From positions 1,116,001 through 1,180,000 of the forward strand of contig JAIQGG010000002.1 in NCBI GenBank assembly GCA_020072785.1: a DNA stretch of 64,000 nt. The letters are read 5' to 3'. The notes below the pieces were generated by a model. It had not been told where the DNA came from. It was given only the letters and a program-made list of their open reading frames with translations, and made no database searches. Positions within the stretch are counted from its first letter, which is position 1, and each line of letters opens with the position of its first letter. The DNA is from Terriglobia bacterium. GTDB taxonomy: Bacteria > Acidobacteriota > Terriglobia > Acidiferrales > UBA7541. Below, in pieces: positions 1 to 8,379 of the stretch. A program made the translations under genes and the position numbers.

Positions 1-2
1 TC

Positions 3-149
3 GCCAGTCTGGCCGGGCCGCAGCACTTTTCTGAAGCCGTATTCGAGGACAAACGCATCCCGCGAGATGGTTTTGCCGCCAGGGAGAGCGCAGGCGCGGT
101 GATCTACCGGCGGACAGTAAGCGCAAAGAGAGGTGCAAGGTGGCAGTGA
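3..149 (+). CDS. C-terminal end of an unidentified CDS (cut by left edge)
   Basis: This frame is open from the window edge to a TGA that overlaps the first codons of the CoA ligase by 10 nt. About 48 residues are visible, beginning ASLAGPQHFSEAVF and ending KRGARWQ. No motif identifies it. The overlap is of the kind seen between the other genes of this operon, so it is probably the preceding operon gene. From recalled gene order of 2-aminobenzoyl-CoA (abm-type) clusters it might be the end of a CoA-ester monooxygenase or similar enzyme, but nothing in the visible residues proves that. Confidence 0.4.
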   Translation, partial: ASLAGPQHFSEAVFEDKRIPRDGFAARESAGAVIYRRTVSAKRGARWQ

Positions 150-1738
150 CCGTGGAAGTCAGCGCCGAGGGTATCCCGCGGCTGCGCTTTCCCGAGCCGT
201 TCAATGCCGCCGAGCACTTCGTGGACCGTCATCTTGCGGAAGGACGCGGCAATAAAATTGCGGTGCGCACACTCGACCGGGAAGTGAGCTACAGCGAGCT
301 GGTGGAGAGCGTCAACCGCTTCGGCAACACCCTTGCGGACCTGGGGATGAAGCGCGGGGAGCGGGTCCTGATGGTGGTCAATGATTGTCCCGAATTCTTT
401 TTCCTTTTCTGGGGCGCCCTGAAGATCGGCGTGATTCCCGTGCCGCTGAACGCGTTACTCCGAGCCAACGAATTTGCGTTCATCATCCGGGATTCGCAGT
501 GCGCCGGTCTGGTGTACTCGTCCGAGTTCGCGGAGGAGGTGGAAGCCGCCCTGGAAGCCTCTTCGTGGCGGCCCCGCGTCGTGCTGCGCCTGAAGGGTAG
601 CGCGGACGCGCTGACGGAGCGGGCACGGAACGCTTCGCCGGAGCTCCAGGCAGTTCCCACAAGCGCCGACGACGATGGTTACTGGCTCTATTCCTCGGGT
701 ACCACCGGACGGCCGAAAGGGGTGGTCCACACCCACGGGGACCTCGCCGTCTGCAGTCAGTTGTACACCGTGGGAGTGCTCGGCGCCGAAGAGAGCGATG
801 TCTTTTTTTGCGTGCCGCGGCTGTTCTTTTCGTATGGCCTGGGGGCGGCCATGTGCGCTCCCTTGTGGGTCGGCGGCACGACCATCCTCGACGAGCGGCG
901 GCAGACGCCGGAGACGGTGATGGAGGTGTTTCGGCGCTACTCGCCCACGCTGTTCGCCGCCGTGCCCACGTTCTTCGCCAGGATTCTGGCTGCCAAGGTG
1001 CTGACAAGGGCTGCCGTTCCGCGGCTGCGCCGGTGCATGTCCGCTGCCGAGCCACTGCCCCCTGAATTGCATCGCCTGTGGCTGGAAGTGACCGGGGTAC
1101 CGATCATGGAGGGCATCGGCTCGACCGAGGTGGGGCACATTTACATCTCCAACCGCTGCGACGATATCCGGCCGGGCACGTCCGGCAAGCCGGTCCCCGG
1201 CTACCAGGTTCGCATCGTGGACGATGCCGGGAACGATGTCGGCGAAGAGATGCCCGGGCGCCTGCTGGTCAAGGCCCAGTCGGTGACGCGGCGCTACTGG
1301 AACGAACCGGAGAGGACAGCCAAGGCCATCGTGAACGGCTGGTTTGATACCGGGGACACCTTCCGCCGGGACAAGGAAGGCTACTATGTCTTCTGCGGAC
1401 GGGGCGACGATATGCTCAAGATCAGCGGCAGGTGGATCTCGCCGTTCGAAATCGAATCCGCCCTTGTGGAGCATCCCAAGGTGCTCGAAGCGGCGGTGGT
1501 CGGCCGGACCGACGAAAACGGCCTGATGAAGACCGAGGCCTGGGTAGTGCTGAAAGACCCCGCGCAGGCTTGCGAGCTGACCGCCCAGGAGGTCCGGGTG
1601 TTCTGCAAGGGCAAGCTTTCCCCTTACAAGTCTCCCGCATGGATTCATTTCGTGGAGCATTTGCCGAAGACGGCAACCGGAAAGATCCAGCGGTATAAGC
1701 TGCGCGCCACCCAGCAAGAAGAGGTGGGACACGCGTGA
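140..1738 (+). CDS. Benzoate/2-aminobenzoate-type CoA ligase
   Basis: ANL-superfamily acyl-CoA synthetase of 532 residues that activates a carboxylate through an acyl-adenylate to the CoA thioester in the cytoplasm. The AMP-binding P-loop YSSGTTGRPKG lies near residues 184-194, GSTEVGH is the A5-type motif, TGD lies near 404, and the C-terminal PKTATGKIQR carries the adenylation lysine. The length and the N-terminal FNAAEHFVDRHL pattern fit the benzoate-CoA ligase subfamily (BadA/BclA/AbmG type). The start is GTG, with GAGAGG 5 nt upstream. It heads a tight operon of CoA-ester enzymes, which supports an aromatic acid as substrate. Benzoate versus 2-aminobenzoate or a related acid cannot be decided from sequence. 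Confidence 0.88.
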   Translation: MAVTVEVSAEGIPRLRFPEPFNAAEHFVDRHLAEGRGNKIAVRTLDREVSYSELVESVNRFGNTLADLGMKRGERVLMVVNDCPEFFFLFWGALKIGVIPVPLNALLRANEFAFIIRDSQCAGLVYSSEFAEEVEAALEASSWRPRVVLRLKGSADALTERARNASPELQAVPTSADDDGYWLYSSGTTGRPKGVVHTHGDLAVCSQLYTVGVLGAEESDVFFCVPRLFFSYGLGAAMCAPLWVGGTTILDERRQTPETVMEVFRRYSPTLFAAVPTFFARILAAKVLTRAAVPRLRRCMSAAEPLPPELHRLWLEVTGVPIMEGIGSTEVGHIYISNRCDDIRPGTSGKPVPGYQVRIVDDAGNDVGEEMPGRLLVKAQSVTRRYWNEPERTAKAIVNGWFDTGDTFRRDKEGYYVFCGRGDDMLKISGRWISPFEIESALVEHPKVLEAAVVGRTDENGLMKTEAWVVLKDPAQACELTAQEVRVFCKGKLSPYKSPAWIHFVEHLPKTATGKIQRYKLRATQQEEVGHA

Positions 1739-2517
1739 GCAGGAAGCTGGGAGAGATGCTTTCGGTGGAACGGATTGGCCGGGTCGCGGTGGCCACGCTC
1801 TGCCGTCCTCCCGTCAACGCGCTCAGTGACGAGTTACTCGCGCGCCTCGAAGTCGTGCTCGAGCAGGTAGCCGGCGACGACGCCATCTCGGTCCTGCACA
1901 TCCGCAGCGACCAGAAAGCGTTCTGCGCCGGCGCCGACCTCGCCCTGATGCACGCCTGTTTTGCCACTCCCGAGGGGCCGGATGCCATGCTGGAAGTGGT
2001 GCGCCGCATGCAGCGGCTCTTCGCGCGCATCGAGGCGGCATCCGTGGTGACCCTCGCCGAGATCGGGGGAGCAGCGATCGGGGGCGGGTTGGAGCTGGCG
2101 CTGGCTTGCGATCTGCGGGTCGCGGCGCGGGAGGCCAAGCTGGGCCTATCGGAAGTGCGGCTGGGCCTGCTGCCGGGCGCTGGCGGCACGCAGCGGCTGA
2201 CGCGGCTGTGCGGCCACGGCGTTGCCAGCCGTCTGATCCTCGGCGGCGAGGTGATCGACGGAGCCCTGGCCGAACGCCTGGGCGTTGTGCAATGGGCGCA
2301 GCCACGCGAGCAACTGGCTGCTTGGACCGGCGAGCTGGCGGCGCAGGTGGCCAGCGCGCCGAGGGCCGCGCTGGCGGCGAACAAGCGGTGCATCGCCGCG
2401 GCCGGCGATCCGGCGCAAGACGGTTACGCCGAGGAACTCGCCGGGACGCGGCGCCTGTACGGCCATCCGGAAACCCGCCGGAGGGTTTCCGATTTCCTGA
2501 GCCGGAAGGGAAGCTGA
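1735..2517 (+). CDS. Enoyl-CoA hydratase/isomerase family protein
   Basis: Crotonase-fold protein of 260 residues. AFCAGADL forms the first oxyanion-hole loop and [19 protein letters not shown] the second; [17 protein letters not shown] contains the expected catalytic glutamate. It should hydrate or hydrolyse an enoyl- or cyclic acyl-CoA intermediate in the cytoplasm. The GTG start overlaps the ligase stop (GTGA), so translation is probably coupled. With the BadH-like SDR downstream, a ring-modification or beta-oxidation-like role in aromatic-acid breakdown is a reasonable inference. The exact reaction of crotonases cannot be read from sequence. Confidence 0.85.
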   Translation: MSRKLGEMLSVERIGRVAVATLCRPPVNALSDELLARLEVVLEQVAGDDAISVLHIRSDQKAFCAGADLALMHACFATPEGPDAMLEVVRRMQRLFARIEAASVVTLAEIGGAAIGGGLELALACDLRVAAREAKLGLSEVRLGLLPGAGGTQRLTRLCGHGVASRLILGGEVIDGALAERLGVVQWAQPREQLAAWTGELAAQVASAPRAALAANKRCIAAAGDPAQDGYAEELAGTRRLYGHPETRRRVSDFLSRKGS

Positions 2518-2572
2518 TGTCCAGGGCTTCGAGTTTTCGTAACTTCTTTTACGCCGCAGTTCGGGAGGAAGC

Positions 2573-3319
2573 ATGAAGTTCAACGGCAAGACTGCCATTG
2601 TTACCGGGGCCGCCTCGGGCATCGGCCTGGCAACCGCCGAGGCCTTTGCCGAGGCGGGAGCGCGGGTATTTCTGGCCGACATCGCCCGGGAGAAGGGCGC
2701 GGCCGCCGCAGCGGCCATCCGCGCGAAGGGCCAGGGGGCGGAATATGTTCCGCTGGACGTGACCGATGACGCTTCCATCGCCGCCTGCGCCGAGGCCGTC
2801 CAAGGCCGGATCGGAGCGGTGGACATCATCGTCAACGGGGCCGGCTGGGGAAAGGTGACGCCGTTCTGGGAAACCACGCCGGAGTTCTGGAGCAAAGTGA
2901 TCGAACTTAACTTCGTCGGCCCGATGAGGGTGGTGAAGGCGTTTCTGCCCAAGATGATGGAGCGCAAGAGCGGCAAGATCGTCAACATCAGCAGCGATGC
3001 CGGGCGCGTAGGCAGCCTGGGTGAGACCATCTATTCCGGCGCCAAGGGCGGCCTCCTGGCCTTTACCAAGTCGCTGGCCCGCGAAACGGCGCAGTACAAC
3101 ATCAACGTCAACTGCATATGCCCGGGCCCCACCGATACGCCGCTCTTGAGTGCGGTGCCGGAGAAGCATCTGGAGGCCTTCAAGCGCGCCATTCCCTTCC
3201 GGCGCTTCGCGAAACCCCAGGAAGTCGCCGATGCTATACTTTTTTTCGCCAGCTCGCGCTCGGACTACATCACGGGCCAGGTTTTGAGCGTCAGCGGCGG
3301 CCTGACGATGGTTGGCTGA
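2573..3319 (+). CDS. SDR-family oxidoreductase, BadH-like (2-hydroxycyclohexanecarboxyl-CoA dehydrogenase type)
   Basis: Classical short-chain dehydrogenase of 248 residues. It has the NAD(P) motif TGAASGIG (11-18), the SDR asparagine near 113, S140, and the Y154-x3-K158 catalytic pair in [29 protein letters not shown] and [12 protein letters not shown] closely resemble BadH of Rhodopseudomonas as I remember it, an enzyme that oxidises a hydroxyacyl-CoA in anaerobic benzoate degradation. A strong ribosome site, GGGAGGAAGC, precedes the ATG after a 55 nt gap. The substrate is probably a 3-hydroxyacyl-CoA made by one of the neighbouring crotonases. Confidence 0.85.
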   Translation: MKFNGKTAIVTGAASGIGLATAEAFAEAGARVFLADIAREKGAAAAAAIRAKGQGAEYVPLDVTDDASIAACAEAVQGRIGAVDIIVNGAGWGKVTPFWETTPEFWSKVIELNFVGPMRVVKAFLPKMMERKSGKIVNISSDAGRVGSLGETIYSGAKGGLLAFTKSLARETAQYNINVNCICPGPTDTPLLSAVPEKHLEAFKRAIPFRRFAKPQEVADAILFFASSRSDYITGQVLSVSGGLTMVG

Positions 3320-3350
3320 TCTTTCCATTTCCGCTGCGAGAAAGGGGAAT

Positions 3351-4169
3351 ATGAAGCAAGTTCAGATGGCAAGCTACAAGGCCGCGCATTTCGGGTGGTC
3401 GGTTTCCGGGAAGGTGGCCACGATTACGCTCAACCGCCCCGACCGCAAGAATCCGCTGACCCTGGAATCCTATGCCGAGCTGCGGGACCTGTTCCGCGAA
3501 TTGGCGTACGCCACCGACATCAAGGCGGTGGTGTTCACCGGGGCGGGCGGAAATTTCTGCTCCGGCGGGGACGTCCACGACATCATCGGCAAGCTGGTGA
3601 AGATGGACATGACGCAGTTAATGGCGTTCACGCGCATGACCGGCGACTTGGTCAAGGCTATGCGCGCCTGCCCGCAGCCCATCGTGGCCGCGATTGACGG
3701 AATTTGCGCCGGAGCGGGTGCCATGATTGCGTGCGCTTCCGATATGCGTTTGGGCACGGCGCGGAGCAAAGTAGCCTTCCTTTTCGTGCGCGTGGGGCTG
3801 GCGGGGTGCGACATGGGCGCGTGCACGCTGTTGCCGCGGCTGATTGGGCTGTCCCGCGCCGCCGAATTGCTGTTCACGGGGCGGGTGATGGGCGGCGAGG
3901 AAGCGGACCGCTTCGGCTTCTACAGCCGGTTGGCGGACCCGGAGAAGCTGCTGGACGAAGCCAGTGCGCTGGCCAAAACGCTCGCCGATGGCCCCACCTT
4001 CGCTCATGGCATGACCAAGACGATGCTCTTTCAGGAGTGGAGCCACGGCCTCGACGAGTGTATCGAGGCCGAGGCCCAGGCGCAGGCCATCTGCATGCAG
4101 ACCAAGGACTTCGAACGCGCCTATAACGGCTTTGTGGCCAAGCAGACGCCGGTTTTCGAGGGCAACTGA
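3351..4169 (+). CDS. Enoyl-CoA hydratase family protein of an aromatic-CoA pathway
   Basis: Second crotonase of the operon, 272 residues from the ATG at 3351, which has AAGGGG 5 nt upstream. A TTG at 3312 would add 13 residues, but it overlaps the previous gene and lacks a ribosome site. [11 protein letters not shown] is the first CoA/oxyanion loop, [20 protein letters not shown] the second, followed by [19 protein letters not shown]. This pattern recurs, from memory, in crotonases encoded with 2-aminobenzoyl-CoA or salicylyl-CoA hydroxylase-like enzymes. It differs clearly from the crotonase at 1735, so the two probably act on different intermediates. Its TGA overlaps the next ATG by one base. 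Confidence 0.84.
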   Translation: MKQVQMASYKAAHFGWSVSGKVATITLNRPDRKNPLTLESYAELRDLFRELAYATDIKAVVFTGAGGNFCSGGDVHDIIGKLVKMDMTQLMAFTRMTGDLVKAMRACPQPIVAAIDGICAGAGAMIACASDMRLGTARSKVAFLFVRVGLAGCDMGACTLLPRLIGLSRAAELLFTGRVMGGEEADRFGFYSRLADPEKLLDEASALAKTLADGPTFAHGMTKTMLFQEWSHGLDECIEAEAQAQAICMQTKDFERAYNGFVAKQTPVFEGN

Positions 4170-5377
4170 TGGCTGACAAGAGCTTCCTCAGCTGGCCGTT
4201 TTTCGACGACGGCCATCGGGAACTGGCCCGCGAATTGGAGCGCTGGGCGGGAGCTGTCCTCCCGCCGCTGCTCGAAGGCGCCGAGGAAAGCTTGGATGCC
4301 GTCTATGCGTGCGTGGGCCGGCTGGTGCCCGAACTCGGCAAGGCGGGGCTACTGCGTGCCTGCGTCCCAAGCCTGTACGGAGGATTGCGCGAAAACCTCG
4401 ATGTGCGCAGCCTGTGCCTGGCGCGCGAGATCCTGGGGCGGGCTTCGGGGCTGGCCGACTTCGCCCTGGCCATGCAGGGTTTGGGCAGCGCTCCCATCAC
4501 GCTCTACGGCCGCGAGGAACAGAAACGCGCCATCCTGCCGCAGGTGGCTGCAGGCACCGCGATTGCCGCTTTTGCGCTGTCGGAACCGGACGCCGGTTCG
4601 GACGTCGCGGCCATTGCCACGACGGCCACCCGCGACGGCGGCTTTTGGCGCCTGGACGGAACGAAGACGTGGATCTCCAACGCCGGCCTCGCCGCCTTCT
4701 ATGTGGTCTTTGCCCGCACGGGCGAGGGGCCGGGAACCAAGGGCCTGTCCGCGTTCATCATCGATGCCGGAACACCCGGCCTGGACGCCTCGGAGCGCAT
4801 CGACGTCATCGCACCCCACCCTCTGGGCACGCTGCGTCTGACCGGCTGCCGCATTCCCGCCGACCGCCTGCTGGGAAAGCCGGGCGAGGGATTCCGGATC
4901 GCCATGGCCACGCTGGACATCTTCCGCTCCTCGGTCGGCGCCGCCGCCCTGGGCTTGGCCCGCCGGGCGCTGGACGAAGCCGCCGCGCGGACGCTCCACC
5001 GGCGGATCTTCGGCAAAGCGCTGGCCGAGTTCCAGTTGACGCAAGGCAAGCTCGCAGACATGGCGGTTTCGATAGACGCCGCGGCGCTGATGATTTATCG
5101 TGCCGCGTGGACCAAGGATGTCGTGGGCGGGCGGGTCACGCGGGAAGCCTCGATGGCCAAGCTGTTCGCCACCGAATCAGCCCAGCAAGTGATCGACGCG
5201 GCGGTACAGATTTTCGGCGGCCTGGGCGTAGTACGGGGAATGACGGTGGAACGGCTGTACCGCGAGATCCGGGCGCTGCGCATCTATGAAGGCACCAGCG
5301 AGGTGCTGAAGTTGATCATCGCCTCCAAGGTGCTGGAGACGGCGGAAGGCGGCGCCGGGGGTTCCGGCGGTGCATGA
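4169..5377 (+). CDS. Acyl-CoA dehydrogenase family protein
   Basis: FAD-dependent acyl-CoA dehydrogenase of 402 residues, the usual length. The middle beta domain shows [14 protein letters not shown] and the WISNAG flavin loop. The C-terminal helical domain ends in RIYEGTSEV, the position of the catalytic base (E) in many members. It should introduce a double bond next to a CoA thioester and pass electrons to an electron-transfer flavoprotein, which is not encoded here. The start overlaps the crotonase stop (TGATG), so it is translationally coupled. It completes a ligase, dehydrogenase, hydratase, hydroxyacyl-dehydrogenase set. Confidence 0.9.
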   Translation: MADKSFLSWPFFDDGHRELARELERWAGAVLPPLLEGAEESLDAVYACVGRLVPELGKAGLLRACVPSLYGGLRENLDVRSLCLAREILGRASGLADFALAMQGLGSAPITLYGREEQKRAILPQVAAGTAIAAFALSEPDAGSDVAAIATTATRDGGFWRLDGTKTWISNAGLAAFYVVFARTGEGPGTKGLSAFIIDAGTPGLDASERIDVIAPHPLGTLRLTGCRIPADRLLGKPGEGFRIAMATLDIFRSSVGAAALGLARRALDEAAARTLHRRIFGKALAEFQLTQGKLADMAVSIDAAALMIYRAAWTKDVVGGRVTREASMAKLFATESAQQVIDAAVQIFGGLGVVRGMTVERLYREIRALRIYEGTSEVLKLIIASKVLETAEGGAGGSGGA

Positions 5378-6198
5378 TTGAAGAAAGGCGCCGGGGTCTT
5401 ATGCCAGCAAACAGCAAAGCTCCACTCGCCGGCCAGCACGCCGTAATCACCGGCGGAGGACGGGGCATTGGCGCGGCCATCGCCGAGGCGCTGGCTCGCT
5501 TGGGCGCCTGCGTCTCCCTCATTGGCCGGAACGCCGCAGTCCTGGAGGCCACGAAGAAGCGCATCGTCACGGAACACGGCGTCCCGGTGGCCACGGCACC
5601 CGCTGACGTGACGGACGAAGCGGCGGTGCACAATGCCCTGGCCAGTTTGCGCAGCGCGCTCGGTTCCCCGACGATTCTGGTCAACAACGCGGGCATTGCC
5701 GTATCGGCGCCGTTCCTCAAGTCGGACGCGGCGTTCTGGCGCAAGGTGCTCGATGTTGACCTGATGGGCGCGGTCTATTGCACCCAGGCGGTTCTGCCGG
5801 CCATGCTGGAAGCCAACTGGGGCCGGATCATCAATATCGCTTCCATCGCCGGACTGGCGGGGAGCGCTTACGTCACCACCTATTGCGCGGCCAAGCACGG
5901 CATGATTGGTCTGACCCGGGCTCTGGCGCTCGAAATGGCGCGCACGGGCGTCACGGTCAATGCCGTGTGTCCGGGATACACCGACACGGATATGACCGCC
6001 AACAGTATCGCCACGATCACCCAGAAAACCGGCCGGAGTCGCGAGGAGGTTATGGCCACGCTGCTGGCGCGCAATCCGCAAGGGCGTCTCATTCAGCCCG
6101 CGGAGGTGGCGGATACAGTGGCCTGGCTGTGCGGCAAAGGCGCCGCGTCAGTGACCGGGCAGAGCATCGTTCTTGCCGGTGGCGAGTTGATGCCATGA
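5374..6198 (+). CDS. SDR-family oxidoreductase (3-oxoacyl reductase-like)
   Basis: Short-chain dehydrogenase of 274 residues: TGGGRGIG (26-33), NNAG (104-107), S157, and Y170-x3-K174. [10 protein letters not shown] is the usual substrate-loop start and the end, [13 protein letters not shown], is a normal SDR C-terminus. The ATG at 5374 overlaps the acyl-CoA dehydrogenase stop (ATGA). An ATG at 5401 (MPANSK) is an alternative that would remove a basic nine-residue leader. It is the last clear member of the operon. It probably works on a hydroxy- or oxo-acyl-CoA alongside the BadH-like enzyme. Confidence 0.85.
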   Translation: MIEERRRGLMPANSKAPLAGQHAVITGGGRGIGAAIAEALARLGACVSLIGRNAAVLEATKKRIVTEHGVPVATAPADVTDEAAVHNALASLRSALGSPTILVNNAGIAVSAPFLKSDAAFWRKVLDVDLMGAVYCTQAVLPAMLEANWGRIINIASIAGLAGSAYVTTYCAAKHGMIGLTRALALEMARTGVTVNAVCPGYTDTDMTANSIATITQKTGRSREEVMATLLARNPQGRLIQPAEVADTVAWLCGKGAASVTGQSIVLAGGELMP

Positions 6199-6256
6199 AA
6201 AGCGTTCTTGCACAGCCCAGACTGTTCCTGCACGTTTCCGCCAGACGGGCACGTCC

Positions 6257-6415
6257 ATGAGAAGACGGCGCAAGAAGACGCTGGAAGCCGGCCGGGAGGC
6301 GCGGCGCCTTGCGCGCAAGGCAGCCGCCAAGCCCGCCGCAACCCAGGTGATTGAAGACAAGCGCCGGCGCCCGGCCAAACACAAAAAGGGCTGGATCGAA
6401 AAAGAGCTGGAGTAG
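6257..6415 (+). CDS. Possible small basic protein, 52 residues
   Basis: Short reading frame downstream of the SDR, ending just before a terminator hairpin. The product begins MRRRRKKTLEAGREAR, is rich in Lys, Arg and Ala, and ends GWIEKELE. There is no good Shine-Dalgarno sequence. I recognise no family. Its position between the operon and its terminator makes a small co-transcribed gene plausible, but chance coding in GC-rich DNA is also possible. Confidence 0.35.
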   Translation: MRRRRKKTLEAGREARRLARKAAAKPAATQVIEDKRRRPAKHKKGWIEKELE

Positions 6416-6455
6416 CGTGGCGGCGCGGTGGGAGCGCGGCTGGTTTCGGTGACGA

Positions 6456-6478
6456 AGGTCCGACCGGACCTAGTTTTT
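6456..6478 (+). terminator. Rho-independent terminator of the aromatic-CoA operon
   Basis: AGGTCC and GGACCT form a perfect stem (extendable to AGGTCCG/CGGACCT), followed by TAG and a run of five T. It lies between convergent genes: the aromatic-acid operon on plus and the redoxin gene on minus, whose stop is at 6485. Confidence 0.7.
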
Positions 6479-6484
6479 CGAGCC

Positions 6485-7027
6485 TCAACCGGGCTTGTTT
6501 GCGGGAATAACCTCGTCGGGCTTGAAGAGCGGCGTGCGCGACATCTTGCGGCGCTCGGCGAGCTGGGCTGCGATGGTTTCCAGGTCCTTCTTGCCGAAAC
6601 CCATGCAACTGACCTTCACTTTGCCCCCGGTGTCCACCAAGAAGATGGTCGGCACATGCGTCAGGCCGTAGGCATTTGAAACCGGATAATCCTTTTCGTC
6701 CGTCACTACGGGGAAGGTGATGCCGAACTCCTGGCAGAAGTCCTTCGTATCGCGGGGATTATCCTGGGAAATCCCGAGAATCGTCACGCCGTCACCGGCG
6801 TAACGCTTATGAATCCGTTCCAGAAAAGGCAAGGTGAACTGGCAGACGGGGCAGGAGATTTTGAAGAACGCCGCCACCACGGGTCCGCGTTCCAGCAGGG
6901 CACTGAGCAAATAGTCCTTTCCATCGAGAGCTTTGAGCCGGAAATCGGGTGCAGTTTGCCCCACTGCGATTTTAGTCATCGGATCCACCGTCCCCATCCA
7001 GCGGGAGATTCGCCGCAACAATCCCAT
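6485..7027 (-). CDS. Redoxin (peroxiredoxin/TlpA-like) domain protein
   Basis: Thioredoxin-fold protein of 180 residues. VGQTAPDFRLKALDG is the typical AhpC/Redoxin opening, and FKISCPVCQF holds the active-site pair C-P-V-C. GITFPVVTD and the cis-proline segment THVPTIFLVD follow. There is no signal peptide or membrane anchor, so it is probably a cytoplasmic thiol oxidoreductase or peroxiredoxin-like enzyme. The ATG at 7027 (MGLLRR) is preferred to an upstream TTG at 7033. A later in-frame Met (MTKIAVGQ) would match the domain boundary better. It lies 50 nt after the VWA gene on the same strand and may be co-transcribed. Confidence 0.82.
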   Translation of the reverse strand: MGLLRRISRWMGTVDPMTKIAVGQTAPDFRLKALDGKDYLLSALLERGPVVAAFFKISCPVCQFTLPFLERIHKRYAGDGVTILGISQDNPRDTKDFCQEFGITFPVVTDEKDYPVSNAYGLTHVPTIFLVDTGGKVKVSCMGFGKKDLETIAAQLAERRKMSRTPLFKPDEVIPANKPG

Positions 7028-7077
7028 AAGCAAAGTTTAGCGCAGAGCGGGATACTCGGCCACCTGCAACGCGCGCT

Positions 7078-8355
7078 TCAGTGAATCTGCCGTGTCTTCC
7101 GGCTCATGTAGTCCATCAGCAGATACTGGCCGAGCGTATAGGGCGTAGTGAAGTAGGCCTTGCCGCGGCACATCGCGGTGATCTTCTGGACGAATTGCAC
7201 CAGGCTGTAATCGCTGGCGAGCATGAAGGTGTTGATGAGGATGCCCGCGCGCTTGCACTTGTTCACTTCCTCGAGCGTTTGGGAGACGACGAAGGGGTCG
7301 AGGCCGAAGGCGTTCTTGTAGATGCGCCCGTCCTCCATGGTCAGCGCGGAGGGCTTGCCGTCGGTGATCATGACGATCTGGCGCATGTCCTTTTTCTGGC
7401 GCAGCAGGATGCGCTGGGCGAGGCGCAGGCCCTCGCGGGTGTTGGTGTAGTAGGGGCCCACCTGGATGCGCGCCAGCCCGCCGAGCGGGACCTCTTCGGC
7501 GCTGTCGTGGAAGAGCACCAGGCTGAGGGTGTCCCCGGGGAATTGCGTGCGGATCAGGTGCGAAAGGGCCATGGCCACGCGCTTGGCGGGGGTGAAGCGG
7601 TCCTCGCCGTAGAGGATCATGCTGTGGCTGCAATCGAGGAGCAGCACGGTGGCGCAGGAACTCTGATATTCGCACTGGTGCACGGTGAGGTCGGAATACT
7701 CGAGATTCAGCGGGACGCGGAGGCCCTCGCGGCGCACGGCGTTGCAGAGCGTCTGGCTCACGTCGAGGTTCAGCGTGTCGCCGAATTCGTAGGGGCGGGA
7801 GACGCCGCCGGATTCGACGCCGGTGGCCAGGTCGCGGGTGTCGTGGCGGCCGAAACTGCTGCGCCCCAGCGAGCCGAGCAGGTCCTGCAGGGTCTTGAAG
7901 CCCAGGAAGTCGATGGTTTTGTCGGTGATGTCGAAGCGCGCTTCGATGTTGCGCGGCTGCGGCTGGCCGAGCTGCCCGCCGGGGGTCTGCTGCGGCGGGG
8001 GAGTGACCTGCGGCGGCGGCTGCGGATTGACGTAGCCTTCCTGTGCGAGGCGCTCGACGAGCTTGTCGAGGAGATCCTGGATGGAAGCGTCGCTGGCCGC
8101 CGCGGGATCCTGGAGCAGGCGGCGCAGCTCCTCGGACATGGCGTTATCCGGGAGCAACTCGCCTCCCTGCAACGCGCGGAGAATGGCCTCGCGCAGCGCC
8201 TCCATCGAGCGCTCCGGGTCCATCTCCGAGATGCCGTAGAACTGCGAATCGAAGCCGCTCTGCAGGAAGAAATCGCCGAGGCGACGCACCAGCTCTTCGA
8301 GGTCCACCGCGTCGGCGGGCTCGCCGGTGTATTTTCCGTAACGGATGAGTTTCAT
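7078..8355 (-). CDS. VWA-domain protein, partner of a MoxR-type AAA+ ATPase
   Basis: Protein of 425 residues. Residues 1-110 form a helical, acidic N-terminal part and 110-135 a Pro/Gln linker. From about 233 a von Willebrand factor A domain carries the MIDAS motif DCSHS (241-245), a threonine in the YYTNTREG segment and ITDGKPS. The intact MIDAS residues indicate Mg2+-dependent protein binding. No signal peptide is visible, so it is cytoplasmic. It starts 24 nt after the AAA+ gene, and MoxR-type ATPase/VWA pairs are known to act as chaperone or metal-cofactor insertion systems. The client is unknown; no methanol dehydrogenase or chelatase gene lies nearby. Confidence 0.85.
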   Translation of the reverse strand: MKLIRYGKYTGEPADAVDLEELVRRLGDFFLQSGFDSQFYGISEMDPERSMEALREAILRALQGGELLPDNAMSEELRRLLQDPAAASDASIQDLLDKLVERLAQEGYVNPQPPPQVTPPPQQTPGGQLGQPQPRNIEARFDITDKTIDFLGFKTLQDLLGSLGRSSFGRHDTRDLATGVESGGVSRPYEFGDTLNLDVSQTLCNAVRREGLRVPLNLEYSDLTVHQCEYQSSCATVLLLDCSHSMILYGEDRFTPAKRVAMALSHLIRTQFPGDTLSLVLFHDSAEEVPLGGLARIQVGPYYTNTREGLRLAQRILLRQKKDMRQIVMITDGKPSALTMEDGRIYKNAFGLDPFVVSQTLEEVNKCKRAGILINTFMLASDYSLVQFVQKITAMCRGKAYFTTPYTLGQYLLMDYMSRKTRQIH

Positions 8356-8379
8356 CTTCGCTTGCTCCAGACGGCACGC

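Noticed and set aside
3312-3350. TTG start for the second crotonase, giving 285 residues
   Set aside because: It overlaps the SDR stop and has no ribosome site. The ATG at 3351 has AAGGGG at the right distance and begins near the crotonase fold.
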